A DNA stretch of 64,000 bases from Mytilus californianus (GCF_021869535.1 NW_026262690.1:64860995-64924994), one strand, 5' to 3'. Shown: positions 45,331-58,510, numbered from the stretch's first letter. A program made the numbers and translations. The notes: generated by a model from the letters alone, not told the origin.

Positions 45331-47061
45331 TGGTAATGATAATGATAAATAAAATGATAAAAAGAATGTTATGTTCTTACTGTTAAGAAAAATTTTAACA
45401 GCTACCATAATTAAAATATGCATTATTTTTAATACATCATGAAAAGTTTCTTAGTACAATAAGTATAGGAGTTAAAAGAACTAAACATGTACTCCATTAC
45501 CCAAAGCCATCATACCTATTTTAGCAAAATTCAGATTTACATTTTTTGCCAATTGACACAAAAAAAACTGTGTGAGTCAGTAAAAGCATGAAAATTCTGG
45601 AGCCAATATAATGACATAATGACCTTTACTGTTTGAAAACAGTTTCTGGTTATTTCCATGAGTCAAAGATTTAGCTAAAAAGTAGAAATTTTCATTTATG
45701 AATGCATTACCTCATACAGAAAAATTCTGGTATGTCCCCGAATTCCAAATTATGAATCACATATTCCCTTAGGATTTGTATTTTTCTAGCTGTTCCTGCC
45801 CTACTTTTTTACTATTCCAAAGTCAACAGGTACATGATAGTACATTTAAAGTGTTTGCATACTTATCAATAACATCCTAGCACACGACCTAGTTAAATTA
45901 GTTCTTGATTTTATATTTCTTGGTTTTTTTTTTTTTATCATGTCTTTGCAAATTGTTAATCTCATCAATAAAACAATGAAACTAATTATGATCTACAACT
46001 TAAAGAGACAAAGATCGACAAGCATCCATTCAAATGTTCAACTCTAAATCAACCTGGTTATTGTTCTTAAAACTTGATGTAATGATATGACTTTGTTAAA
46101 ATTAATCTATTTTAATTTGTTTCACCATAGATGTATGGGTTTATACATCTATGGTTTCACACTTGGCAAATTACCACAATTTAGCTTGGTCAATCTTAAA
46201 CTAGGTTCTTTTTTTATTCCTGTTTTTCAAGGATAAACTGTGACATGACTGTAAATGTTTCTCTCAAACTATTGCAATTCTTTCAAAATTCTGACCCAAT
46301 TTTTTTCATCAAATCAAACTGTTCATTTGGTCAGAAATTTTACCAATTGGTCTAGGAGAGCCATAATTATTAAGTCTTGTCATCAATGTTAGTAGTGCAA
46401 GTGCAAAAAGAAAACATTTACAATCATTTCTCACTGCATCATTACTAGTTTCTGAGTCATATTAAAGGTACTTATTTTCAATTCCTATCTAACTGTCAAA
46501 TATAAGCTTTTATACATTGAGTGCTACATTTTATAAATCTCCCATAAATCTATTGAAATGAAGGACATTTTTCACACCTATATGCAATTCACTTTTGTAG
46601 GTGACTGGTCTAAGCAAATCTTTTGCTTGCTAATCCGTTATGGTTATCTGTCAACCTCCCACGATCCCATCTCCTGTCAATCATTCATAAACTTTACTAT
46701 ATACTGTCAGTGTTATAAAATAATATATATATATACAAAACGGTGATAGCTTGTGGTATTGTGGTTGTCAATTTGTCATTATGGATTGTTGTTATCATCC
46801 AAGAGCATCAAAAGTAAATTAGTATCAGTTTTTAATTTTTTAACACTGTAATATTTGGTTAACCACAGCCACACAAATTTATCTGGGCATAATAAACCAC
46901 AAAGTATTTCTAAATAAATTGATGCATTAAAGATAATCATATATACCATGACTTGTATCAATAATAATAATTTTTATATCAGGAAACCAAAATCTGGCAA
47001 AGCATTCATTAGCCAAGTACCGGTGTTGCTTAAATGGTACCAATATAAAAACGAAGTATAA
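45331..47061. other. Intergenic DNA, no gene seen
   Basis: 45693-45770 resembles 49128-49205 ('atgaatgcattacctcayac'), a small dispersed duplicate. The 46124-46155 hairpin is listed separately. The rest is unassigned. Confidence 0.4.
46124..46155. repeat. Perfect 13-bp stem hairpin
   Basis: ACCATAGATGTAT, a six-base loop, and its exact inverse complement. No surrounding element was recognised. Confidence 0.8.
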
Positions 47062-47600
47062 CATGTATAAGAATAAGAATAAGAATAAGAATATTTTATT
47101 TTCCAATTAAAGGGCCCTATAAAGAGCTTTTATCACATAACATACAAATACATAAGATTCAACATCAATTGAGAAACATAAAAGAAAACACAGTTTTACA
47201 ATAACTGTTATATAAGGCCAGGACAGAACAAGATAATACAAATAACATCTATAAAATACACTACTCAAAGTAAGTAAAATATATGTATGACTAATTTGCA
47301 TTTATTATCTTTGAATTTCTTCTTATTTCCAGATTTTTAGATAAATACTTTCCCAAACATTTATATGCATCTAAATTTTCTTGTGTAAATAGAAATTGTA
47401 AACTTCAAAAGTTTGTCTAAAGATTGATAATTATTGCAGGTTAATGAAATTTCAGTAAAAAACTCAGTTCTATTATCAACATATAGTGGACATTCAGTCA
47501 CAAAGTGTATCTCATCCTCAGCTTTATTCAATGTACAGTATAAACATTTTCTAAGTGTTCTATTCACATAAATTTGTATAAGTTTGATACAAGATGACTA
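47062..47600 (-). mobile_element. 5'-truncated LINE with C-terminal CCHC-type motif
   Basis: Read on the minus strand, the frame 47567-47361 encodes NRTLRKCLYCTLNKAEDEIH and FVTECPLYVDNR, the C-terminal Cys/His motif typical of LINE ORF2 proteins. It is followed by a 3' UTR ending 'agggccctttaattgg' and an (ATTCT)n tail at 47066-47090. It lacks the rest of the reverse transcriptase and is dead. Confidence 0.75.
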
Positions 47601-48119
47601 GTGCTTTAAAAGGTTACACAAGTATTCAAAATCCTTTTTTTTTACAGAAATTTATAGGAAATGAAAGAACTTTTTACAAGTAAACTTGTCAGTTGTTTTG
47701 TCTTTGTCAATTGGAAAATATAGTGTTAATAACTGGTCTTTAATAGTTTCTGTTTATAATTTTTACATCACATTTTTTCTTCAGATTTATGATTAAATTA
47801 AAGTCATGATATTACTGAAATTTATGAACAATAACTTGTGAGCTAAATTTGAAAAAAAAGTATGCTGTTGTGTGTCAATGAGGGACATATGTCAAAACTG
47901 TATCTGCAGAGATATGCATTTCTGACATGATACCCTGATGTAAATTTGATTACCATTTCAGAACATTCGCTGGTACCCGTTCTTGTGTTACCATGCTCAC
48001 TTGAGTGCAAGTGTGTGAGGTCAGAGGTAAACAAATACATAATTTCATTACTGATGACAATTATGTATCAATATTGTTTCCTTTATTCTGCCCTGTCAAG
48101 GGGAAAAAGACTGGTAATA
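47601..48119. other. Intergenic DNA, no gene seen
   Basis: AT-rich sequence without recognised features. Confidence 0.35.
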
Positions 48120-48848
48120 AATAATAAACAGCTGCACCATGAGCGCATGATACGCCCGTCGCTTTTTCAAAGAATAAAGTTCAATAACTTCTCAATGTTA
48201 TATCAGATATTTATGAAAAACTAAAGGGAGGTTATCTTAATAGATATAAACCAGTCACCAAAGTTTCATGAAAACTGCTCAAAGCACTTTGAAGATATTG
48301 TCTGAAAACTGGAAAATCATCCATTTTTTAGGAATAAAATCCCTTAACTCGGAAACGTAAAACCTAAAATTTATAACAATTGAAAGGTAGATATAAACAA
48401 TTCACCAAAGTTTCGTGAAAACTGCTGAAAGCATTTTTGAGTTATTGTCTGAAAACTGGAAAATTCCCCTTTTTCTAATGAATAAAACCACATAACTCGA
48501 AAACTTAAAATCTAAAATTTATAAAAATCGAAAAGGAGCTCACGTCAATAGATATAAACAATTCACCAAAGTTTTCTGCAAATTGGTGAAAGTGTTTTCG
48601 AGTTATTGTCTGAAAACTGGAAAATCCCCCTTTTTTAATGAATAAAACCATATAATTCGGAAACGTACAATCAAAAACTTATAAAAAAGGAAAGGGAGCT
48701 CACCTCAATAGATATAAACACTTCACCACAGTTTCATGCAAATTGGTTAAAGCGTTTTTGAGTTATTGTCCAACATGTTGATGACGGACAGACTGATAGA
48801 CGGACGGACAACGGTATACCATAATACGTCCCGTAAACAGGCGTATAA
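48120..48848 (+). mobile_element. Tandem-core element with 3' hairpin
   Basis: The left end is 'gatacgcccgtcgctttttc'. Four units of ~147-161 bp are marked by 'agatataaacaattcaccaa' (48242, 48389, 48550, 48710). The right end has GACGGACAGAC and GGACGGACAAC tracts, then 'acgtcccgtaaacaggcgta', a decayed hairpin, and 'taaaa'. Confidence 0.75.
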
Positions 48849-48865
48849 AAATTGTCAAGTTGACA

Positions 48866-49046
48866 TACAGTAAAATCTGTCTGAACGAAACTTCCCTGGG
48901 ACTCAAAATGTTGGTTGACAAAGAAGGTGATTAATTTACACAGGTTAACTTACTAAAGAATATTCATTGTATTCCTTGGTACAAGTGGTCACTTTGAACA
49001 GGTTTCCTAATTTAAACAGAGATCAATTTTAACAGTTTTCACTGTA
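48866..49046. mobile_element. MITE (181 bp)
   Basis: The ends TACAGTAAAATCTGT and (inverted) TACAGTGAAAACTGT are imperfect terminal inverted repeats. Size and ends resemble the element at 58319-58510. Confidence 0.55.
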
Positions 49047-49694
49047 ATAACCTAATAAGAAAATAAATCTGCTCATTTTCCACGAATCAAGTCTACACAT
49101 TTGAAGGAATTTATGAAAAACAATTTTTCTTTTATGAATGCATTACCTCACACAGTAAAATCCTGGTGTATTCCCTCTTTCCAGAATTATGAATCACATT
49201 CCAAACACACAAACATATTTGCGGTATGCAAGCTTAATTTTATCAAGGTTTCCATAATGTCGGCAAAACTACTTTGCATATCAAATAAATTTTTTTAAAT
49301 AGACTGCAAATGACCCATTTATTATTACATACTGTACCGGGTATTCATTTTTTCTAATGATATATGAAATTGCTAAAAAAAATCATAATTAAAAATTAAA
49401 GGGAAACAAAAAAAATTATGTATTTTTTTTTAATTCCTAAATCAAATCTTTATGCTTTGTTTTACTGCCTATCTACATGCCCTATTTGGCACAAGTACCC
49501 TGTTGATTACATGTGAGGACATCTTCAGGAGGTTAAAAATAAGGACTGGGTTATACAAACAAGAACTTAACCCTGGTTTAAATTATAAGTTCTTATCAAA
49601 TAAACAAAATATTTAAATGGCATTTCTAATGATTTGTGCAATCCAGCAAAGATTTCTATAATATAAGTATATAATAATAAGATTAGAAGTTATC

Positions 49695-50576
49695 TGTCAC
49701 CAAGGTCCCACAGAGCACTGTTAGATAAAGGGAGCTAACTCGTATGTGCTGGAACCAAGGGACAGGGGGTCAGTCTATTGCTAGACTTAATGTTCTGATA
49801 GGCATAGCTAAAACGCAAGGAAGGTTTTCATAATTTAATTAACGATAACAATTTTGATGAATGATGATAACAAATCAATCAGTAAACAATGCCAAATAAT
49901 AATAATAATTAAAGTACAAAGTAAAAAATCTAAATATCAACTCCAAAGTAAAACTATTTCTCCTTACAATAAAATGTAAAATAAATGCCAAAACTACTAA
50001 ATCATAAAATGAACTTTATCTCAAAATCAAAATGTAAAAGTCTCAAAAATAAAAGATTCCCAAAAGTATTTTGAAAGTTAAATTATGAGTCAGAGATAAA
50101 TTTTGTCTCAACACTACACAGTCAACTGGTAGACTGGTAGACAGTCTTATAGGTCCAGTATCATGACGTGAGTAGTGAGAGGTTACGGTTCCGAAACACT
50201 GACTGCTTTTACAAAATTTCACAACGCTATTTATACTAAATCCAAAAATAAATAAATATGTCTCGACATGTTAATATTACTCTCATTAGCAAAAATAGAC
50301 TTTAATTAACAAAGCCTAATCCTATAATGTTTTGATAAAATCTTAAACTTTCAAAATGACATATGCTAATTACAATTAATATTTTAAAAACAAAGTGCTT
50401 TGAGCAAACTGTGACATTTTGAGTATTAATGCCACAGCATAGGTAAAATCAATTAAACCAAAATTAATTAAAAATTTTACAAAATACAAATATAAAATGT
50501 TCTTTCTTAAAATAAAACATATTTTTTATCCAAAATAACACTAACACAAATATAAGCCAAATAACACACCATGACA
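49695..50576 (-). repeat. 3' LTR
   Basis: The left-hand LTR copy is the 3' LTR in element orientation. It contains a short (AATAAT) microsatellite shared exactly with the other copy. Confidence 0.88.
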
Positions 50577-51070
50577 TATTCCCCCCTACTCTTATATGTT
50601 TGTCCCCAAACATGATATAAACATTCACATTAGTAACACCTATAAAAATCTGAATACACTCTGACACTACAAACTATAACCTGGTGCCAAAAAATAAATA
50701 TACCAACAATTTATTTCAACGTGCTAGCTTCCAGCAACCTGTATTCCTTGTAAGGGAATTTAACAGATGAATTATAATATAATATCCCTGTAATCCAAAA
50801 TTCAAATTGATGTAGTAAAAAGAATCAACAGGCGTGCACTCCTACTTATTCCTAGAACTACAAAAAAAAGATAGAAACTGATTGTTTTCTATGTACTACT
50901 GTCTTGGAAGGTTGCTATGGTAACATGATAAGCACCATCATGATATTCACTAATGTCTTAATGATCTGAGTTGGTAATGTCAAAGTTCTGTTCTTTTAGT
51001 CTGTTTTTGCTTTGTTGTTTCACAAAAAGTTTAATCCAATAAATAAGCTCTAGCAAGTTATGTTAAAAAA

Positions 51071-51409
51071 TTATGAATTTCTACTAAGATGTCCAAAAGA
51101 AAGTTGAAGCACTATTTCTCCGATTATTGCATGCACTTCTCCACAGACACCTATTGCACTACTGATTGTTGATTTCTGTATCGCTGTAGTGGTGTTTAGA
51201 CGATACAACTGATGTTGGCTGATACAGTTAAAAGAAGCTCCACTAACTACTAAACATCTCACTTGAAGGTTCTCTAGTCCAATTTCAACAAAGTTCCTCT
51301 CCATGGTTGTTGTGAACTGGATACTTGCTGTTCCTGGTATAACACTGGATAGCCTGGCACATCTGTCTTTTTTGCAGCACCATCCTTTTAAAATTCTCTT
51401 TCTTCCCAT
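51071..51409 (-). pseudogene. Retroviral-type aspartic protease remnant
   Basis: The 112-residue frame contains VEIGLENLQVRCLVVSGAS followed by FNCISQHQLYRL. This matches the start of retrotransposon aspartic proteases, where the motif is normally L-V-D-S/T-G-A. Here the catalytic Asp position reads Val (residue 55), so it is expected to be inactive. It is the only recognisable coding piece in the LTR element. Confidence 0.6.
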
Positions 51410-51874
51410 GATTTTTCTATTCCCATTACCAAACTGAAACTAAAAGGAATTTTTGTCAGTATCTTGTTTATGTTAATTTCTCTACTATGACTCAAATTTG
51501 CCAATCAAAGAAAATTGCACAAATAATATTTCTCCTGAATTGAATGTTAACTTCTGTAATGTTTTGCACAAACAAATATTATGAAATTACAGATTCACAC
51601 CAAGAATCAACAAACATCTATACTTTTCACTAAAAATATAAAAGTGTAATATAATAAGCAAGATGTACTTATCTTTTAGTTGTGTGTTGTTGAATCTGCA
51701 ACTTGTCTCTGCTGTTACTGGTTCTCTCTTCCTCTCATTGTCTCTCCTGCTGTTGTCTCAATTTTGAAAATTTAAGTTTTAGATAATTTTGAATGAATTT
51801 TGCCAACCTACATTCTAGCTATGCAGTTTCAGAATCTTATTTGTATCGTGCCCAGGGTCAAACTCCACCATATC

Positions 51875-52756
51875 TGTCACCAAGGTCCCACAGAGCACTG
51901 TTAGATAAAGGGAGCTAACTCGTATGTGCTGGAACCAAGGGACAGGGGGTCAGTCTATTGCTAGACTTAATGTTCTGATAGGCATAGCTAAAACGCAAGG
52001 AAGGTTTTCATAATTTAATTAACGATAACAATTTTGATGAATGATGATAACAAATCAATCAGTAAACAATGCCAAATAATAATAATAATTAAAGTACAAA
52101 GTAAAAAATCTAAATATCAACTCCAAAGTAAAACTATTTCTCCTTACAATAAAATGTAAAATAAATGCCAAAACTACTAAATCATAAAATGAACTTTATC
52201 TCAAAATCAAAATGTAAAAGTCTCAAAAATAAAAGATTCCCAAAAGTATTTTGAAAGTTAAATTATGAGTCAGAGATAAATTTTGTCTCAACACTACACA
52301 GTCAACTGGTAGACTGGTAGACAGTCTTATAGGTCCAGTATCATGACGTGAGTAGTGAGAGGTTACGGTTCCGAAACACTGACTGCTTTTACAAAATTTC
52401 ACAACGCTATTTATACTAAATCCAAAAATAAATAAATATGTCTCGACATGTTAATATTACTCTCATTAGCAAAAATAGACTTTAATTAACAAAGCCTAAT
52501 CCTATAATGTTTTGATAAAATCTTAAACTTTCAAAATGACATATGCTAATTACAATTAATATTTTAAAAACAAAGTGCTTTGAGCAAACTGTGACATTTT
52601 GAGTATTAATGCCACAGCATAGGTAAAATCAATTAAACCAAAATTAATTAAAAATTTTACAAAATACAAATATAAAATGTTCTTTCTTAAAATAAAACAT
52701 ATTTTTTATCCAAAATAACACTAACACAAATATAAGCCAAATAACACACCATGACA
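51875..52756 (-). repeat. 5' LTR
   Basis: The right-hand LTR copy is the 5' LTR in element orientation, identical by eye to 49695-50576. Confidence 0.88.
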
Positions 52757-53930
52757 TATACCCTAAAGTACAATTAAATCATACTCCAGATTTGTTACAG
52801 GTATTTTCCATAGGAAATTTTGTGTTGTTGAAATATTTTAAACCTCCCACTAATATGACTTCTAGCTCCTGTCAAAATATATTGTAGAGATCAAGACTGT
52901 CACTTTGATGTATCTTTATTATTTTCTAAAGATCTGCAGCTGGTAAATAATTTAAAAGGAGTGTAAAAAGAGAAAGGTGACATATTCTGTTGGTATTAGC
53001 ACACTTCAAGAACTCAACCTTGAATCACATAAGAAATAACGTCCTTCAGTATTTTGAGAATCAAAAGATCTGAACAATGCATCAATAGGAACTGGTATCA
53101 ATAATGAAATAACAGTCTAATTGACAGATTAAGCAAAATGATTTCAATTCTGCATCCCCAGTACTAATATAAAATGCAGAAAAACTTAAAAACATAATAA
53201 AAAACAAAACATGTATATTTTGATGGAAAATTTAAATGTATAAATTCTTCTTTAATGTACAAATTGTTGAATAACACATTTTCATTATATTGTTGAAATA
53301 TCAGAAAAACTATTTATTCAGATACTTATGGTTAGAGCACTAAGCAAGAGTCACAAACCCTACACAGGTGTCCTTAAGTAATTTGGTCTCATTATTTCAG
53401 TGGTAATTGAGAATTAAAGTGTTGATTAAAAAAGATCACATTATATAACAAAAGGATCCCTTACAAAAGTCCAAGTGATCTTAAGAGTAGAAACTGAAAA
53501 ATCAGATAGACTTTCAATATATATCTTTTGAGTCATAGACAACAATCATTAACCGGATGTTCAGTTTCAATGGACTGACCAAAAAATAAAAATGAACAAT
53601 TCATATCCTAAAAGAAGGACAGAAAATATTTATGACTATTATGTCACTAGACTTGAATTTAAAATATAAACAAACATATGTTCTCACTTGTAACCTTCGA
53701 TGAAAACAATAAATAAAGGATTGGATCAATTGTCCTTAAATTTTGAACATAGATTACCAGTAATGAGGTGAGGGTGGAAAAAGTTTAGAAAGCAAACATT
53801 TTGAAAGTTTGATGTCTTATGAACAAACTTTTTTAAGACAAATTAAAGTAAAAAAATGTTTTGTTCGAAGAGTTTACAATGGTTTTAACATGTCTCTTTA
53901 AAAAGTTTAATGCACTAAACAATATTTCAA

Positions 53931-54104
53931 CATTGATTGATTGATTGTGTGATTTTAAATGCCACTTTCAGCACTATTGTGTTATTTCGTGGCGGTCATT
54001 TTTTATTGGTGGAGGAAGCTGGAGTCCCTGGAGAGAACCACCTACCTTTGGTAGGAGGTTCTGACAATCCTCATCAATTAAGATTGCAGTCGAGCACACC
54101 AATT
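53931..54104 (-). mobile_element. 5'-truncated SINE copy
   Basis: The (ATTG)n tail is on the left, then 'aaatgccactttcagcacta', 'tttttattggtggaggaagc' and 'ggttctgacaatcc'. Flanks 'caatatttcaaca' and 'caattgtttcaaca' look like a target-site duplication. The homologous place in the second segmental copy (about 61735) has no insertion. The apparent open frame is SINE sequence. Confidence 0.7.
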
Positions 54105-54905
54105 GTTTCAACAGGGCCCCAGATAGCTTCGACTGGTTTGTGTGACAACATTAAAAAGATGTGTAATATCAGAACTAATCAGGATTGGAATGAATAGCAG
54201 TAAGGTGTATTTAAACATGCTTTAAAATATAAACTATAAAAGCATGATTAAAGTGACACATTTTTCTTTGACTATAACAGACATTGAAATACAGGTTTCT
54301 GACCACTAAACACTACATTTTATGCTAGATTTCAGGTATAAACAAAAATTAATATTGATAGTAACTAACCCAGAAGTTTCATAGGAGAACAATTTAGAGA
54401 ATGCTTAAATAATCTGAGTTCTCCATAGCTATTTTTCCAAAAGAGATTTATATATTTTCGAATAAGAAGAGATGTGGGGGATATGCCAAAGAGACAGCAA
54501 ATTTACAAAAGAAATAACCAAAAGACATCTCAGGTGCAGATCCAGGATTTTTGAAAGGGGGAGGCATAACTCCCAAAAACATAATAAATACTGCAGAGCT
54601 TAGCAAGTTGATTTATTTGGACTATTTTATGCTAAAAAATCCTATAACTTGTGAGAAATGACGTTGTTTTATTGGCAGTCAAGCACATATGAAATTATGG
54701 TGAGGTTTTTAAGACCTCAATCCTCCCCCTTTTTAATCTTGATAAGCAGTCTACAAAGACACAAAAAAGAACAAACAATAAAAATCAGTATGCAAACAAG
54801 GCAAGTAAATACAAAACATTATCAAACTATATACCAATGCTTGTACTTATGAGTAGTAATCATACAGCAACCTCATAAACAGTAAAGGCAGACATGATTT
54901 TGTGT

Positions 54906-55474
54906 GACGCCAAGAACAAACCTATGTACAATTTCAAAGCTAAAAAAAAATTAACATTTCTAGTCCTGCTTACAAAACAGATTCAATTTTCAAAAAAAAT
55001 AAATAGAGAATGTGTCCATGGGACACAGATGATGCTCCCACTTGCATATAACGTTATAAAGGGACATAACTAGAGAACTGTAAAAGTGATCAAAAAGAGA
55101 AAAGGCTTGTTTTCTGTAAGGAAAACCTTTATATTACTAGCTAATAATGTATACTAAGAAATATACAATTTTTATAGTAACAATGTTCAAAGTAAGATTT
55201 AACCTATAAATATCTATTATCAGACAATGTATAATAAAATGCAAGCTAAACAATGTTCCACATGATCTTAAAGGAATATATACCTTTAAAATAATTTTAC
55301 CTAAAACCTATATTTTTTTATTGTGTATTAATTTCTCTGTAGACATTTAAGATTTTACAATTAAATTTGAACAGAAATATCACTCCCTGATTTTATCACA
55401 TATCAAATCTTAATATAATGATGACAATACAAAAAAAACTTTAGTATTTTTCTGATGGTAAAAATACACAAGTA
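54906..55474. other. Intergenic; fragment of a tandem-core element at 54993-55090
   Basis: 'atgtgtccatgggacacaga' and 'gggacataactagagaac' match the left end of the 22495-23085 element, truncated after about 95 bases. Nothing else is recognised. Confidence 0.5.
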
Positions 55475-56190
55475 TGACACTCAATATATTGCTCTTTTAA
55501 GATACAAAATGCAGTGGCGGATCCAGAAATTTTCATAAGTGGGGGCCCACTGACTGCCTAAGAGGGGGCTCGCTCCAGTCATGCTTCAGTGATTCCCTAT
55601 ATAATCAACCAAATTTTTCTGACAAAAGGGGGGCCCGGGCTCCTGCAGCCCCCCCCCCCCCCCCCCCCCTCCCTAAATCCACCTCTGAAATGTATTGAAA
55701 ACAGACTTGCTTATGCAATTTTTTTTTCAACACAAGATCAACTGACTCATTCATTTCCAACATTACTGATAGGCAGTTATGACCAGACAGTGCAGAGGGA
55801 CACTCAGTATATTGCTTTTATAAAATACAAAATGTATTGCAAAGTAACTTGCTTATGCAAATTTTTCAACAACAATATCAACTGACTCTCTAACATTACT
55901 GATAGACAGTTATGACCAGACAGTGCAGAGGAACACTCAGTATATTGCTTTTATAAAATACAAAATGTATTGCAAAGTAACTTGCTTATGCAAATTTTTC
56001 AACATCAATATCAACTGACTCTCTAACATTACTGATAGACAGTTATGACCAGACAGTGCAGAGGAACACTCAGTATATTGCTTTTATAAAATACAAAATA
56101 TATTGCAAACTAACTTGCTTATGCAAATTTTTCAACAACTGACTCATTCATTTCCATAAGTACTAGTAAACAGTTATGACCCAGACTGAC
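55475..56190. repeat. 133-bp tandem array with a nested MITE
   Basis: About four units are marked by 'cagttatgaccagacagtgc' at 55774, 55907, 56040 and a variant at 56171. Each carries 'atacaaaatgtattgcaaa' and 'cttgcttatgcaaattttt'. The first unit is split by the element at 55512-55687. Confidence 0.85.
55512..55687. mobile_element. MITE with AAATG target-site duplication
   Basis: The ends CAGTGGCGGATCC and (inverted) CAGAGGTGGATTT are imperfect inverted repeats. AAATG stands on both sides, and neighbouring tandem units show the unoccupied site (acaaaatgtattg). A run of about 22 C lies inside at 55642-55668. No coding capacity. Confidence 0.75.
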
Positions 56191-56431
56191 CAGGGTATGT
56201 AAACAAAATAAACTAGACATCAGTATCAACTTTTACCCTTATATAACATCAAATTAACATTTTACCAGGTGAACTTTCATATCAAAGCAAAACACTTTAA
56301 CCAGTATCTATAAGTACAAGCATTCTTTAAACATTTAAAAGACATTAATCTTATATTGTTATTAAAAAACAAATTAAAGTATTCTTTGGTAGCAATTTAT
56401 TAGTAAACAAGCATTCTGAGAGTATTGCATG

Positions 56432-57256
56432 GCAATACATAGTCCCCTACAGTTAAAAATTCATTGTAATGGAACGAAATTCTAACTTGATCTATATCTT
56501 GTCATGGTGTATTTAACTACATAAACATATCAAGTCAATATCTTCAATCATGTCGAAAAAAAACTGTTGAAAACTGATTATTTAAGTGAATTTTTTATGT
56601 CCAAAGACCATAACTCTGCACAAAATCATCAGACCAGAATAAAATTCGAACTTGATCTGTAACTTGTCATGATAAAACTGTATACTAATTATCAAATCAA
56701 TATCTTCAAGAATGACCAAAAAAAAGTGTGGAAAACTGATTATTTTAGTGAATTTACACTTGGCCTGGGCGATAATATTCGTTAATTTTATCCCTCACTA
56801 ACACTCAGGATAAATTTGGATGTGTAAATTTCCAACAAATCTATGGCTTCCATGAATTATTTCTTAAATGACAAACAAACCTACCACTAAATTCTTCAAA
56901 CAATTTACCAAAGAAAAGGGAACAAATCCAAAATGTCATTTATATCTTTTAAAAATCTTTTAAAAAATGAGTTATTTCCCTTTGAACAGAAATCTAGTAA
57001 TTAATAAGTATTTTATCAAAAATTTAATTCTAGGGAAAGGGCTTTAACTGAACACGGAGAAAAGCTAAAATAGTGAAAATTGAACTTGACCTGTAACTTG
57101 TCATGATAAAACAATATATCAAATATCAAATCAATATCTTCAAGCATGAAGAAAAAAAGTCTGGAAAACTGATTTGCCGGACTGACAGATGGACAGACAG
57201 ACAGACGAACGGAGTGCAAACCTAAAGTCCCCTTCAAGTCGGTAGGGGACTACTTA
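56432..57256 (+). mobile_element. Tandem-core element with 3' hairpin
   Basis: The left end is 'atagtcccctacagttaaaa'. Three units of ~180 bp or more are marked by 'atcaatatcttcaa' and 'aacttgatctgtaacttgtc'. The right end has a GACAGATGGACAGACAGACA tract, then the hairpin AGTCCCC...GGGGACT. The first bases of the left end are inverted relative to the final hairpin arm. Confidence 0.75.
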
Positions 57257-58318
57257 TCGGTGCTCCCATGTCTGTATCACTCTTCCCAGCTCTTCATAAA
57301 ATTGCATAGCACAGCTTTGTGACGTCAAATACGTTAACCAAGACTAAATAACTTGACTTGACATATCATGGACGTCATAATCAATGAACAGACGTTGATA
57401 AGTTTGACCCGATATCATCAAGGCATCTTCCAGTTTGCTGATGAAACAAAGAAAAACCTTTTTTTCTATTATGCAAAATACACAAACACAATCAGATTGT
57501 CATCTTATTTATATTGTATAATATCAATTGCTCAACACAATATGAAGCCTTTTTGAACTCGTTTGCTGCGCTCACTTAACAAAAAGCTTCATATTTTGAC
57601 ATACAATACCTATATGCAGACCACCTGATAATCGCTACCTATCTGGAGAATTACATAATTATATCATAATTTCCTATAAGAGTATCTTCTGATGATATCA
57701 AATGTCCACTGAATATATGGTATTAAGTACAAATACAGAATTCATATGAATGTTTGATAAATCAAAGTGGTATTTTTCTAAAGAGTGCAATGGCAAGTTG
57801 CTGTAAAAAAAAAAAAAAGAGTATATTTTCTTCAACTTTCACATTTTCCATTCCTTTTATCTTTTGCCTCAGGGGGAGTAATAAATGTTGAGATGCAACC
57901 ACATCTGACACTTAACAAAAGTTACATTAGGCATCACTCCTTTGCTGTCTCAATTAACCTTTGAACCTCAAAATGATTATGTGTTTTGTCAAATCTGGTT
58001 AAGGTTTTATGAAAAGCTTAAAAATGCCTTAGATTAAAAGAAAAAAAAAGAGATTTTTGTTCCCTTTAAAGCCATCTAGTTTATGTAAGTCATCCTAAAA
58101 AAAAAATATAAAAAAAATTCACATATAGGAAAACATTTTTTGCCTCCTGCTCTGAAACAAAAACATTACACAGTCATATTAAAAGTATATCAATATGTTT
58201 GTATTTTCAAATGATAGATGATATTCCTTGCTACCCAGTTTAACTTGAGATTAAATTTCAAACCTATATAAAAGAACCATAAGACTATATTTCAGTACAT
58301 TCCTACAACAAATTAAGA
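57257..58318. other. Intergenic DNA, no gene seen
   Basis: Unassigned. A short frame at 57368-57556 starts with ATG but shows no homology I recognise. Confidence 0.35.
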
Positions 58319-58510
58319 ACAGTATACAGTCAAACTTGTATCTGAAGATCACCCTACTGATTAGAGAAAACTGACCTTATAATGGCATGACCTTTTAATT
58401 GAGATTCAAAATGCAAAGATATTACTACAGCTGGACAAGAAAGGATGACTTGACGAGGCAGGTTTTCCCCCAATAGATGTGACTTTCAAGCAGGTTTGAC
58501 TGTATACTGT
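58319..58510. mobile_element. MITE (192 bp)
   Basis: ACAGTATACAGTCAAACTTG at the left matches the inverted right end ACAGTATACAGTCAAACCTG, 19 of 20. The interior is non-coding. Confidence 0.75.

Larger units (their letters stand above)
49695..52756 (-). mobile_element. Non-autonomous LTR retrotransposon
   Basis: Two 882-bp direct repeats (49695-50576, 51875-52756, constant offset 2180) begin TGTCA and end TGACA and look identical by eye. In minus orientation a purine-rich tract (complement of 50577-50593, AGTAGGGGGG) precedes the 3' LTR. A tRNA-3'-end-like CCA sequence (gggtcaaactccacca, 51855-51870) lies beside the 5' LTR as expected for a primer-binding site. The interior is only 1298 bp and lacks reverse transcriptase and integrase. 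A clean target-site duplication is not evident (left tatc, right tata). Confidence 0.88.
49430..54905. repeat. Segmental duplication, copy 1 (interrupted by LTR element)
   Basis: This is paralogous to 58795-62660. Shared landmarks in order are: 'gctttgttttactgcctatc' (49453 / 58803), 'atgatttgtgcaatccagc' (49629 / 58989), 'cctcccactaatatgacttc' (52845 / 60428), 'caggaactggtatc'-type block (53088 / 60678), 'gggccccagatagctt' (54114 / 61743), 'agtatgcaaacaaggcaagt' (54788 / 62533). Copy 1 carries the LTR element and a SINE that copy 2 lacks at those sites. Confidence 0.8.

Noticed and set aside
53937..54197. 86-codon open frame
   Set aside because: It lies across a SINE copy; similar sequence recurs at 37785 and 59485.
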